DNA from: Luteimonas granuli
GTDB taxonomy: Bacteria > Pseudomonadota > Gammaproteobacteria > Xanthomonadales > Xanthomonadaceae
Length of the DNA stretch: 64,000 nucleotides
Assembly (NCBI RefSeq): GCF_007795095.1
Contig: NZ_CP042218.1
Coordinates: forward strand, 1,922,001-1,986,000
Reading direction: 5' to 3'
Shown: one piece after another, positions 33,959 through 42,493 of the stretch
Layout of the letters: every line of letters begins with the position of its first letter
Numbering within the stretch: position 1 is the stretch's first letter
Notes under the pieces: model-generated
Seen by the model: only the letters and a program-made list of their open reading frames with translations
Told to the model about the DNA's origin: nothing
Databases searched by the model: none
Position numbers and translations under genes: made by a program

Positions 33959-35281
33959 ATGAGCCTGCGCGTCCTCACCGGCATCAAGCCCACCGGCGTC
34001 CCCCACCTGGGCAACTACGTGGGCGCGATCCGCCCGGCGGTCGCGGCCAGCGCGGCGCCCGGCGTGGAGAGCTTCTTCTTCCTGGCCGACTACCACGCCC
34101 TGATCAGCACCCAGGATCCGCAGCGCGTGCAGCGCTCGACCCTGGAGATCGCCGCCAGCTGGCTGGCCTGCGGGCTGGATCCGGAGCGGGTCGCGTTCTA
34201 CCGCCAGTCCGACGTCCCCGAGACCACCGAGCTGACCTGGCTGCTCTCATGCGTGGCCGGCAAGGGCCTGCTCAACCGCGCCCATGCGTACAAGGCGGCC
34301 GTGGACCGCAACCGCGCCGAAGGCGCCGACGACGATGCCGGCATCACCGCCGGCCTGTACATGTACCCGGTGCTGATGGCCGCCGACATCCTGCTGTTCA
34401 ATGCGCACAGGGTGCCGGTGGGGCGCGACCAGGTGCAGCACATCGAGATGGCGCGCGACTTCGCGCAGCGCTTCAACCATCTTTACGGCGAGCACTTCAC
34501 CCTGCCGGAGGCGGCGATCGAAGAGCAGGTGGCCACGCTGCCGGGTCTCGACGGACGCAAGATGTCGAAGAGCTACGACAACGTGATCCCGCTGTTCGCG
34601 CCGCGCGAGCAGCTGCGCAGGCTGGTCTTCTCGATCGTCACCGACTCGCGCGTTCCCGGTGAGCCCAAGGACGTCGAAGGCTCGCCGCTGTTCCAGCTCT
34701 ACCAGGCCTTCGCGTCCGCGGACGAAACTGCGGCCATGCGCGCTGCGTATGCCGACGGCATCGGCTGGGGCGAAGCCAAGGAGCGTCTGTTCGAGCGCAT
34801 CGACACCGAGCTGGCGCCGCTGCGCGGGCGTTACGACGCACTGGTGGCCGATCCCGCCGCGATCGAGCGTGTGTTGCGCGCCGGCGGCGAGCGCCTGCGG
34901 GACGAGCAGGCGCGGCCGCTGCTTGCCAGGCTGCGCGAGGCGGTCGGGCTGCGCGACCTCGGTGCGCGCGCCGCGGCGGCGGCGGAAGGCGAGGCCGCGC
35001 AGGCGGCACCGCCGGTATTCAAGCAGTACCGCGAGGCCGACGGTCGCTTCCGGTTCAAGCTGGCCGATGGCGAGCGCCTGCTGCTGCAGGGCGAGGACTT
35101 CGATTCGCCGCGCGACTGCGGTCGCGTCGTGGCTGCGCTGAAGTCCGGTGCCGCCGTTCCGCGGATCGACGCGGACGGCCGTGCATGGCTGGAGGATGCG
35201 CCCATCGGCGCGCTGGGCGAGGGCGTCGACGCGCCGGAGCTGCTGCAGGCGCTGCGGCGGTTCGCGGAGGACGCTGCGTGA
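33959..35281 (+). CDS. trpS: Tryptophanyl-tRNA synthetase with C-terminal extension
   Basis: A 440-residue class I synthetase that charges tRNA-Trp. The HIGH-type motif is PTGVPHLGNYVGA and the KMSKS loop GRKMSKSYDN. The core matches ordinary ~335-residue TrpS. About 95 extra C-terminal residues (VFKQYREADGRFRFKLADGERLLLQGEDF onward) follow an Ala-rich linker; similar extensions occur in Pseudomonas and Xanthomonas TrpS. The tail looks like a small beta-rich domain, perhaps akin to YegP/DUF1508. The stop overlaps the next gene's GTG. Confidence 0.95.
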   Translation: MSLRVLTGIKPTGVPHLGNYVGAIRPAVAASAAPGVESFFFLADYHALISTQDPQRVQRSTLEIAASWLACGLDPERVAFYRQSDVPETTELTWLLSCVAGKGLLNRAHAYKAAVDRNRAEGADDDAGITAGLYMYPVLMAADILLFNAHRVPVGRDQVQHIEMARDFAQRFNHLYGEHFTLPEAAIEEQVATLPGLDGRKMSKSYDNVIPLFAPREQLRRLVFSIVTDSRVPGEPKDVEGSPLFQLYQAFASADETAAMRAAYADGIGWGEAKERLFERIDTELAPLRGRYDALVADPAAIERVLRAGGERLRDEQARPLLARLREAVGLRDLGARAAAAAEGEAAQAAPPVFKQYREADGRFRFKLADGERLLLQGEDFDSPRDCGRVVAALKSGAAVPRIDADGRAWLEDAPIGALGEGVDAPELLQALRRFAEDAA

Positions 35282-35586
35282 GTGCCCTGGTCGAAGTCAA
35301 CTTCACCTTGATCCTGTTCCTGCCCTGGTTCCTGATCCTCGCGACGCTGTTCTGGGTCTATCCGCGGCAGCCGCGCGGCCTCCCGCGCCGGCTCTACGAC
35401 CTGGCCGCGATCCTGGCGTCGCTGGCGCTGTTCGTGGCCAGCCTGTACTGGTCGCACGACATCGCCGATCCTGCACACGGACGGATGTGGAAGCAGATCC
35501 TGTCGACCGCGCTCGGGTACGGCGTCTTCCTGGGCGCGATGCTGGTCGCGCTCATGCTGCGGACGATGGCGTTCCGCCGCCGCTGA
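35278..35586 (+). CDS. Small integral membrane protein of unknown function
   Basis: A 102-residue protein with three hydrophobic segments (FTLILFLPWFLILATLFWVY, LYDLAAILASLALFVASLYW, TALGYGVFLGAMLVALMLR). I recognise no family. The GTG start overlaps the trpS stop (GTGA), so it is translationally coupled to trpS; the pairing is shared by Xanthomonadaceae as far as I recall. No polar motif suggests catalysis. Confidence 0.8.
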   Translation: MSALVEVNFTLILFLPWFLILATLFWVYPRQPRGLPRRLYDLAAILASLALFVASLYWSHDIADPAHGRMWKQILSTALGYGVFLGAMLVALMLRTMAFRRR

Positions 35587-35668
35587 GCGGCGACTACGGC
35601 CAGGCCGCAGCGGACTGCCGATCGCCGGCCACCGGACTGCGGCATGGTCCGCAAAGGGAAGGAAGGAC

Positions 35669-36622
35669 GTGCAGGCGAACGACGGCATCACCATTATCGA
35701 CACCGGTTTCGGCGACCGGCCGGCCTTCTGTGCCGCCTACCTCCTGGTCGAGGCCGGGCGCGCGGCATTCATCGACTGCGGCACCCTGCACAGCGTGCCG
35801 GTCATGCTGGCGGCGCTGGACAGGGCCGGGCTGGCGCGCGAGGCGGTCGATCACGTCATCGCCACCCACGTGCACCTGGACCATGCGGGCGGAGCCGGTG
35901 CGCTGCTGCGTGAGCTGCCGTCGGCGACGCTGGTCGTGCACCCGCGCGGCGCACAGCACCTGGTCGATCCGGCGAAGCTGATCGGGAGCGCGCGCGGGGT
36001 GTACGGGGACGCGCTGTTCGAGCAGACCTATGGAGGCATGGTGCCGGCGCCCGCCGAGCGGGTCGTCGAGGCCGCGGACGGGCAGGTCCTGGACCTTGCC
36101 GGCCGGCCGCTCCTGCTCGCGCATACGCCGGGCCATGCGCTGCACCACCTCTCGGTCTGGGACGAACGGACGCGCGCCTGGTTCACCGGCGACAGCTTCG
36201 GCATCTCCTACCGCGAGTTCGACGCCGGCGGCCGGCCGTTCGCGATCCCGAGCACTTCGCCGGTGCAGTTCGATCCGGTGCAGATGAAGGATTCGGTGCG
36301 ACGCCTGCTGGCCGCGGAACCGGAAACCTGCTACGTGACGCACTACGGTGGCGTGCGCGACGTCCGGCGCGTGGGCCTGCGGCTGATCGAGCAGGTGGAT
36401 GCGATGGTCGCGCTGGCGCAGTTCCTGGACGAGGCGCCGGGGCGCCACGAGGCCTTGAAGCAGGCGCTGACGAAGCTCTACGTCGATCGCGCGCGCATCC
36501 ACGGCGTGGCCGAGCCGGAGCGGGTGGTGCCGGAGCTTCTGGAGATGGATATCGAACTCAATGCCCAGGGGCTGGCCGCCTGGCTGGAGCGCGAAAGGAA
36601 GAGGGCGGGCGAAGGAGCCTGA
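35669..36622 (+). CDS. MBL-fold metallo-hydrolase
   Basis: A 317-residue metallo-beta-lactamase-fold protein. The metal motif is THVHLDH (residues 68-74), with further ligands H in LLAHTPGHALHH, D in WFTGDSFG and H in CYVTHYGG. Class B lactamase activity is unlikely; the family includes glyoxalase II-like hydrolases. The C-terminal ~80 residues form an extra helical region (FLDEAPGRHEALKQALTKLYVDRARIHG). The GTG start has AAGGAAGGA upstream. The substrate is not evident. Confidence 0.88.
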   Translation: MQANDGITIIDTGFGDRPAFCAAYLLVEAGRAAFIDCGTLHSVPVMLAALDRAGLAREAVDHVIATHVHLDHAGGAGALLRELPSATLVVHPRGAQHLVDPAKLIGSARGVYGDALFEQTYGGMVPAPAERVVEAADGQVLDLAGRPLLLAHTPGHALHHLSVWDERTRAWFTGDSFGISYREFDAGGRPFAIPSTSPVQFDPVQMKDSVRRLLAAEPETCYVTHYGGVRDVRRVGLRLIEQVDAMVALAQFLDEAPGRHEALKQALTKLYVDRARIHGVAEPERVVPELLEMDIELNAQGLAAWLERERKRAGEGA

Positions 36623-36648
36623 CCGCGCCCCGCCGGCGCCGGGCGCGG
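36623..36648. terminator. Hairpin between convergent MBL and VOC genes
   Basis: The inverted repeat CCGCGCCC (36623-36630) and GGGCGCGG (36641-36648) flanks a loop that is itself partly self-complementary (GGCGCC). It lies immediately after the MBL stop between two convergent genes; no T-tract is seen. Confidence 0.45.
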
Positions 36649-36680
36649 CCCGGCGGAGCCGCGAGTGTCCCGTGGTCCGA

Positions 36681-37064
36681 TCAGTCCCAGACGTTCGGCT
36701 CGGCGCGCGCGCCGGGGTCGTCCATCGGCACCACGCAGAAGCGTTGGCCGTCGGGCGCTTCCATCACCCACCAGCGCTTGACGAAGGCGATCCGGATCGC
36801 GCCCAGGGCCTCCAGGCGCGCGACTTCGGCGTCGATGTCGTCGGTCTCGATGTCCAGGTGCACCCGCGACGGGTGCTCGACCTTCTGCACTTCGATGTGC
36901 AGGTTTCCCGGCGTGCCGCCGAGCTCCGCGTAGCGGCCCGTTCCGCCCGAGTCCGGGTCGGCGATGGCCAGGCCCAGGGCCCGGCTCCAGAAACCGGCGG
37001 ACGAGGCGAGGTCATCGCCCTGCGAATCGATGATGAAACCGGCGAGGCGACTGCGATGGGCCAT
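36681..37064 (-). CDS. VOC family protein (glyoxalase/dioxygenase fold)
   Basis: A 127-residue protein of two beta-alpha-beta-beta-beta modules, typical of vicinal-oxygen-chelate proteins: SRLAGFIIDSQGDDLASSAGFWSRALGLAI, then LHIEVQKVEHPSRVHLDIETDDIDAEVARL and WWVMEAPDGQRFCVVP. Paired metal ligands (H in HIEV, E near the end) are partly conserved, and function cannot be assigned. It lies 29 bp after the E2 gene on the same strand, so it may be transcribed with the dehydrogenase operon. Confidence 0.85.
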   Translation of the reverse strand: MAHRSRLAGFIIDSQGDDLASSAGFWSRALGLAIADPDSGGTGRYAELGGTPGNLHIEVQKVEHPSRVHLDIETDDIDAEVARLEALGAIRIAFVKRWWVMEAPDGQRFCVVPMDDPGARAEPNVWD

Positions 37065-37093
37065 GTCGATGCTCCGGGCGAGGTGGTGGTCCC

Positions 37094-38524
37094 TCAGTGG
37101 GCGAGCGCCAGGTCGTCGAGGATCGCCTTCAGGAAGCGCGCGGCCTCGCCGCCCGTGGCGGCTCGATGGTCGAAGGTCAGCGAGATCGGCATCCGGCGGT
37201 GGACCTCGATGCCGCCGATGACCGCGACCACGTCCTGGCTCAGCTTGCCTGCGCCGACGATGGCCACGCACGGCGGCACCACCACCGGCGTGGCGTAGCG
37301 GCCGGCGAACATGCCGAAGTTGGACAGGCTGATCGTGTAGCCGGAGAGCTCGCTGGCCGGGATGCTGCGGTCCTCGACCTGCGCGCGCAGGCGCTGGATG
37401 CCGGCACGCACGCCGGCCGCGTCGAGCACGTCGGCGTTGCGCAGGGCCGGCACGAACAGGCCGTCGTCGGTGTCCACGGCGATGCCGATGTCGACCTGCG
37501 GATGCAGGGTGCGGGTCAGGCTGTCGCCGTCGAACCATGCGTTCAGCGCCGGCACGGCCTTCGCCGCGGTGCAGATCGCGCGGATCAGGCGGGCGGTGAT
37601 GTCCTGCTTGCCGATCCAGGCGTGCAGGTCGGCGTCGTCGACCAGGGTGGTCGGCACGACCTTGCTGTGCGCATCGGCCATGACGCGCGCCATGTTCCGC
37701 CGCACGCCCTTGAGCTGCTCCGGCTGGCCGCTGGCGGTGACCGACGGCGGCTGGGTGCGCATCGGCCTGCCGGAGGCGGATAGGGCGGTGCGGTCGGTCG
37801 CGGCGCGCGCGCCTGCGGCGGAGCCTGCTCCAGTGGGAGCGGCTACAGCCGCGATCGGCGCTGCGGGCATCGCGGCTGTAGCCGCTCCCACAGGCGCGCT
37901 GCCTTCAGCCGCCGCGCGCTTCACGTCGGCCATGGTCACGGTGCCGTCGGGGCCGGTGCCGCGCACCCGGGTGATGTCGACCTTGAGCTTGCGGGCCTGC
38001 GCGCGCACGGCGGGCATGGCGCGCACGCCGCCCACGGCCACGGCCTGTTCGGTATGCACGGCGTCGGAGGACTGCATCGCGCCGACCACGGTGCCGCTGT
38101 CGGCGCGCTCGCCGGCGGCGGCGGCGCCCTTCGGCGCGGGCTCGCCGCTCTCCTCGATCGCGCCGCCCTCGTCGGAGGCGACGACGCGGTGGTCCGGCGC
38201 GGGGTCCTGGCTGCCGACACCGTGGCCGCCGCCGTGGTGGTGGCCGGTGTCCTGGCCCTCGGCGCGCTGCGGCAGGCTCGGGTCGATCTCGAACTCGGCC
38301 AGCATCGCGCCGGTGATGACCACGTCACCGGCGGCACCGGCCAGCTTCAGCACCTTGCCCGAGACCGGCGAGGGCACCTCGACCACGGCCTTGGCGGTCT
38401 CCATCGACACCAGGTTCTCGTCCAGGCGGATGGTATCGCCCACCTTCACGAACCATTCGACGATGGTCGCGTCGGGCAGGCCTTCGCCGAGGTCGGGAAG
38501 GTGGAAGGTCTTCTTGTCGGCCAT
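37094..38524 (-). CDS. Dihydrolipoamide acyltransferase E2 of a branched-chain-type 2-oxoacid dehydrogenase
   Basis: A 476-residue E2. The lipoyl domain has K45 (SMETAKAVVEV). A long linker contains a His/Gly patch (residues 95-104). The peripheral-subunit-binding domain lies at ~169-204, a second Ala/Pro-rich linker follows, and then the catalytic domain. H453 is the active-site His (TFDHRAATGG), but the residue at H+4, normally Asp in HxxxDG, is Thr457. Residues 212-231 of the linker are encoded by a perfect REP-like palindrome. E2 transfers acyl groups to CoA. It follows E1beta by ~70 bp; E3 is not in this operon. It supplies iso-branched acyl-CoA primers if the enzyme is BCKDH. Confidence 0.9.
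   Translation of the reverse strand: MADKKTFHLPDLGEGLPDATIVEWFVKVGDTIRLDENLVSMETAKAVVEVPSPVSGKVLKLAGAAGDVVITGAMLAEFEIDPSLPQRAEGQDTGHHHGGGHGVGSQDPAPDHRVVASDEGGAIEESGEPAPKGAAAAGERADSGTVVGAMQSSDAVHTEQAVAVGGVRAMPAVRAQARKLKVDITRVRGTGPDGTVTMADVKRAAAEGSAPVGAATAAMPAAPIAAVAAPTGAGSAAGARAATDRTALSASGRPMRTQPPSVTASGQPEQLKGVRRNMARVMADAHSKVVPTTLVDDADLHAWIGKQDITARLIRAICTAAKAVPALNAWFDGDSLTRTLHPQVDIGIAVDTDDGLFVPALRNADVLDAAGVRAGIQRLRAQVEDRSIPASELSGYTISLSNFGMFAGRYATPVVVPPCVAIVGAGKLSQDVVAVIGGIEVHRRMPISLTFDHRAATGGEAARFLKAILDDLALAH
37833..37891. repeat. REP-like palindrome inside the E2 coding sequence
   Basis: Perfect 23-bp arms (37833-37855 and 37869-37891) with a 13-bp loop. The arm core equals that of the intergenic element at 4841-4909. 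The element lies in the interdomain linker of E2 and reads through as Ala/Pro/Val-rich residues 212-231, compatible with a flexible linker. Confidence 0.85.
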
Positions 38525-38595
38525 GGTGTCCTCGGAAATCTGTGCTCTGTCGAGCGGTTGCGTGCTGTGCGCGGGCGTTGCCTGGTCGACGGGCC

Positions 38596-39602
38596 TCAGC
38601 CCGCGGCCACCGCCCGCTTCGCCGCGGCGACGATCTTCTCGACGCTGGGCAGGTACTTCATCTCGAGCCGGAACAGCGGGATGTGCGTGTCGTAGCCGGT
38701 GACGCGCTCGACCGGCGCCAGCAGGTCGTACATGCATTCCTCGGCCAGGCGCGCGGCGATCTCGCCGCCGAAGCCGGCGGTCCTGGGCGCCTCGTGCACG
38801 ATCACGCAGCGGCCGGTCCTGGCGACGGATTCCGCGATGGTCGCGAAGTCCAGCGGCTTGAGCGTGGCGACGTCGATGACTTCGGCGCTGATGCCGTCCT
38901 TCGCCAGCGCGTCGGCGGCTTCCAGCGTTTCCTTCACCTGCGCGCCCCAGGTCACCAGGGTCACGTCGGTGCCGTCGCGCAGCACGAAGCACACGTCCAG
39001 CGGCAGCGCCTCGCCGTCGTCGGGCACCACTTCCTTGTACTGGCGATAGATGCGCTTGGGCTCCATGAAGATGACCGGATCCTCTTCGCGGATCGCCGCC
39101 AGGAGCAGGCCGTAGGCGCGGGCCGGCGACGACGGCAGGACCACGCGCAGGCCGGGCACGTTGGTGAACAGCGCCTCGTTGGCCTCGCTGTGGTGCTCCG
39201 GCGCGCGGATGCCGCCGCCCCACGGCACGCGCAGCACCATCGGGCAGGTGAGCCGCCCGCGGGTGCGGTAGCGGAAGCGCGCGGCGTGGCAGATGATGTG
39301 GTCGAGCATCGGGTAGACGAAGCCGTCGAACTGCGCTTCGGCCACCGGCTTCATGCCCTGCGCGGCCATGCCCACGGTGAGGCCGGCGATGGTGGTTTCA
39401 TCCAGCGGGGTGTCGATCACGCGCAGGTCGCCGAACTCGGCGTGCAGCCCTGCGGTGGCGCGGAACACGCCGCCATTGACGCCCACGTCCTCGCCCAGCA
39501 CGACGACCGAGTCGTCGGCGCGCATCCGTAGGCGAGCGCCTGGGTGATGGCCTCGATCAGGGTGATGGGGGCGGGCGCCGCGTCCTTGGCCGCGGCGCTC
39601 AC
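38596..39602 (-). CDS. 2-oxoacid dehydrogenase E1 component, beta subunit; frame broken near 39526
   Basis: The beta subunit of the thiamine-dependent E1. From GTG 39602 (overlapping the E1alpha stop) it reads SAAAKDAAPAPITLIEAITQALAY, then the frame is lost by one missing base at the junction TACGG-ATGCGC. It resumes at 39525 as MRADDSVVVLGEDVGVNGGVFRATAGL and runs to 38596. The span of 1007 bases is one short of 336 codons, confirming a 1-base deletion. Typical motifs are GEDVGVNGGVFRAT, TGRCVIVHEAPRTAG and PVERVTGYDTHIPL. Corrected length is about 335 residues. With intact E1alpha and E2 beside it, the gene should be functional, so a sequence error is likely. Confidence 0.85.
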
Positions 39603-40672
39603 GGACGCTTCTCCGCGGCGATGGCGGCGGCGCGCTGCTCGAGCAGGTCGGCCGGCGGATCGGCGTAGAGGTAGTCGAACATGGCTTCCACGGGTTGCAC
39701 CTTGCTCTCCAGGTAGGCGTTGATTTCCACGTCGACCATGCGGCCGCACTCCTCGACCCAGGCCTTTTCCTGCGCCTCGTCCCACACGCCCTGGGCGGTG
39801 AGCCAGGTGCGCAGGCGGGTCATCGGATCGCGGGTCCAGGCGTCCTTGACCTCGGCCTCGTCGCGGTAGCGGCGCGCGTCGTCGGCGGTGGTGTGGTCGT
39901 GCAGGCGGTAGGTCATGAACTCGATCACGCTGCCGCCGCCGCCGGAGCGCGCCCGCTCCATGGCTCGGCGCATGCCCTCGAGCACGGCGAACAGGTCGTT
40001 GCCGTCCACCTGCAGGCAGTGCAGGCCGCCGGCCAGGCCCTTCTGCGCCAGGGTCTTCGCGCCCGTCTGGGCGGAGCGCGGCACGGAAATCGCCCAGCCG
40101 TTGTTGATGATGCACTGGATGAAGGGCAGCGCGTAGGCGCCGGCCGAGTTGATCGCGGCGTAGGTGTCGGTCTTCGACGAGCCGCCGTCGCCGCAGCAGG
40201 TCACGGCCACGCGGTCCTCGCCGCGGAGCTTGAACGCCAGGGCCGCGCCGGCGGCGTGCAGGCACTGGGTCGCGATCGGCACGCACCAGGGAAAGTCGTG
40301 CTTCGGACCGGAGAAATCGTTGCCGCGCTCGTCGCCGCCCCAGTACATCAGTACGTCGCGCGGCTTGACGCCCCTCATGAACTGGGCGCCGTACTCGCGG
40401 TAGCTGGGCGCGAACACGTCCTCGGGGCGCATCGAGGCGCCGATGCCGACGTGGGTGGCCTCGTGGCCCAGGCAGGCGGCGTAGGTGCCGAGCTTGCCGG
40501 TGCGCTGCAGCGCGATGGCCTTGGCGTCGAAGGTGCGCACCAGCAGCATCTGCCTGAACAGCGGCAGGATGTCCCTGGCGGACGGGGCCTCCGGCGGCAG
40601 CTCGGCCACCAGGGTGCCGTCCGGGCCAAGGTACTGGAGGTACTCGATTTCGAAGGTCGCGGCAACGCTCAT
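39599..40672 (-). CDS. 2-oxoacid dehydrogenase E1 component, alpha subunit
   Basis: A 357-residue thiamine-diphosphate subunit: the ThDP motif is GDGGSSKTDTYAAINSAGAYALPFIQCIINN, with QRTGKLGTYAACLGHEA before it and the phosphorylation-loop equivalent YRLHDHTTADDA later. The short N-terminal tail (TFEIEYLQYLGPDGTL) is characteristic of branched-chain/PDH-like E1alpha in Xanthomonadaceae. With E1beta it decarboxylates the 2-oxoacid. I chose ATG 40672 over a GTG eight codons earlier. It heads the operon E1alpha-E1beta-E2(-VOC). Whether pyruvate or branched acids are the main substrate is not certain. Confidence 0.9.
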   Translation of the reverse strand: MSVAATFEIEYLQYLGPDGTLVAELPPEAPSARDILPLFRQMLLVRTFDAKAIALQRTGKLGTYAACLGHEATHVGIGASMRPEDVFAPSYREYGAQFMRGVKPRDVLMYWGGDERGNDFSGPKHDFPWCVPIATQCLHAAGAALAFKLRGEDRVAVTCCGDGGSSKTDTYAAINSAGAYALPFIQCIINNGWAISVPRSAQTGAKTLAQKGLAGGLHCLQVDGNDLFAVLEGMRRAMERARSGGGGSVIEFMTYRLHDHTTADDARRYRDEAEVKDAWTRDPMTRLRTWLTAQGVWDEAQEKAWVEECGRMVDVEINAYLESKVQPVEAMFDYLYADPPADLLEQRAAAIAAEKRP

Positions 40673-40776
40673 GAAGTCACGGACTCGGTCATCCACGGGA
40701 GCCGGCCATGATACCCGGAGGCCGTTCCGGGGCCGTTGCGCGGTGCGGCAACGTCCGTCTGCGCTACCCTTCGCCC

Positions 40777-41652
40777 ATGGGCAACGACCACAACGAGCGC
40801 GCGCTGGAAGCCGGCATCCATACCGAACTGTCCGGCCGGATGACCTATGGCGGCTACCTGCAGCTCGAGCGCCTGCTGTCGGCGCAGCGGCCGGTCTCCG
40901 AGCCGCCGCACCACGACGAGATGCTGTTCATCATCCAGCACCAGGTCTCGGAGCTGTGGCTGAAGCTGCTGGTCCACGAGCTGCGGGCCGCGCTCGGGCA
41001 CCTGCGCGCCGGTCGGCTCGACCCCTGCCAGAAGATCTTCGCGCGCTGCAAGAGCGTGCTGCGCCAGTTGACCGCGATGTGGTCGGTGCTGGAGACGCTG
41101 ACGCCGTCGGAGTACGCCGAGTTCAGGGACCTGCTGGGGCCGTCGTCGGGCTTCCAGTCCGCGCAGTACCGCACGGTGGAATTCCTGCTGGGCAACAAGA
41201 ACGCCGGCATGCTCAAGGTCTTCGCGCACGACCCCGCGGCCCAGGCCATGCTGCGCGACGCGCTGGAGGCGCCCAGCCTGTACGACGAGGCGCTGCGCTA
41301 CCTGGCCCGGACCGGGTACGCAGTGCCCGCGCGCCATCTCGATCGCGACTGGACCCGCGCGCACGCGATGGATCCGGACCTGGTGACGGTGTTCGAACAC
41401 ATCTACAGCGATACCGCCGCCCACTGGGAGGCCTACCACCTGTGCGAGGACCTGGTGGACCTCGAGAGCGAGTTCCAGCTGTGGCGCTTCCGCCACATGC
41501 GCACGGTGATGCGGATCATCGGTTTCAAGCGCGGCACCGGCGGCTCCAGCGGCGTGGGCTTCCTGAAGCAGGCGCTGGACCTGAGCTTCTTCCCGGAGCT
41601 GTTCGAGGTGCGCACGCGCATCGGCGGAGCGCCCGGCGACGCGTCGTACTGA
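40777..41652 (+). CDS. kynA: Tryptophan 2,3-dioxygenase
   Basis: A 291-residue heme dioxygenase that opens the tryptophan indole ring, the first step of the kynurenine route. Family stretches [58 protein letters not shown] and [22 protein letters not shown] are intact, the last containing the proximal heme His. The length equals that of X. campestris TDO (about 298). TACCCT ends 6 nt before the ATG, supporting this start. It is divergent from the E1alpha operon. Confidence 0.95.
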   Translation: MGNDHNERALEAGIHTELSGRMTYGGYLQLERLLSAQRPVSEPPHHDEMLFIIQHQVSELWLKLLVHELRAALGHLRAGRLDPCQKIFARCKSVLRQLTAMWSVLETLTPSEYAEFRDLLGPSSGFQSAQYRTVEFLLGNKNAGMLKVFAHDPAAQAMLRDALEAPSLYDEALRYLARTGYAVPARHLDRDWTRAHAMDPDLVTVFEHIYSDTAAHWEAYHLCEDLVDLESEFQLWRFRHMRTVMRIIGFKRGTGGSSGVGFLKQALDLSFFPELFEVRTRIGGAPGDASY

Positions 41653-41659
41653 GGGCGCG

Positions 41660-42340
41660 GTGGGCGCCCCCGCCGGACTTCCCGCCTGGGCTCCGCCGGT
41701 GGCATGGGCGCTGGCGCTGGCGGTGCTGGCGGCGTCGGTCCGCGGAATCCGGCTCGAACACTGGCGCGGCAGCGGCGAAGCGCGCGGTGTGTTGCTGGGG
41801 GCCACGCTGGCGATCGTGGCGCTGCGCTGGATCAATACTGCCGCGCTGCAGGGCGTGGTCCTGCATTTCCTGGGCGCCACCATCGCCACGCTGATGTTCG
41901 GTGGCCGCATCGCCTGCTGGGTGATGGCGCTGGCGAGCCTCGCGGGCGTTCTGCTCGGAGTGGTCTGGCAGGGCGGCTGGGCGGCGGATTTCCTGCTGTC
42001 GGGAGCGCTGCCGGTAGGAGTGACGGTGGCGGTCGGTGCCGCGGCGACGCGCTGGGTGCCGCCCAATGTCTTCACCTACGTCATGGTGAACGCCTTCGCC
42101 GCGGCCGCGCTGGCGATGGCCGCGTCGTCGCTGGCCAAGGCGGCGGTGGCCGCCGCGCTGGGGGGGCCGGAGACGGTGTTCGGCGGCCCGGCAACGGCCT
42201 ACCTCGCGGCCACGCCGCTGCTGATGTTCGGCGAGGCCTTCCTGAGCGGCGGCGTGATGGTGCTGGTGGTCGTCTACCGGCCGCAATGGTGCGCGAGTTT
42301 CGACGACCGCACCTACCTCGGGCCCGGCCGGAAGATGTAA
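41660..42340 (+). CDS. CbiM-like integral membrane protein (COG3235 type)
   Basis: A 226-residue protein with about six helices. The pattern GVVLHFLGATIATLMFGGRIACWVMALASL and NVFTYVMVNAFAAAALA resembles the S/M component CbiM of energy-coupling-factor cobalt transporters. No CbiN, CbiQ or CbiO genes are adjacent, so it cannot work as a canonical cobalt importer from this locus alone. GTG start 7 bp after kynA, so co-transcription is likely. A cobalt/B12 role would suit the B12-dependent reductase in this window but is only a suggestion. Confidence 0.72.
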   Translation: MGAPAGLPAWAPPVAWALALAVLAASVRGIRLEHWRGSGEARGVLLGATLAIVALRWINTAALQGVVLHFLGATIATLMFGGRIACWVMALASLAGVLLGVVWQGGWAADFLLSGALPVGVTVAVGAAATRWVPPNVFTYVMVNAFAAAALAMAASSLAKAAVAAALGGPETVFGGPATAYLAATPLLMFGEAFLSGGVMVLVVVYRPQWCASFDDRTYLGPGRKM

Positions 42341-42493
42341 CCGCGCGGGGCGTCCCGCGCGCGGCGGGATTCCCAAAGCCGCCCGCGCCGGGATAAGGTT
42401 CCGCCCGGACGACCGGCGAACGCGCGGCCGTGGCGCCGCCGGACCCCGTGTGGGAAGGCGGCAGACCGAACCATCCTCGGGGGAGTGCAATCC

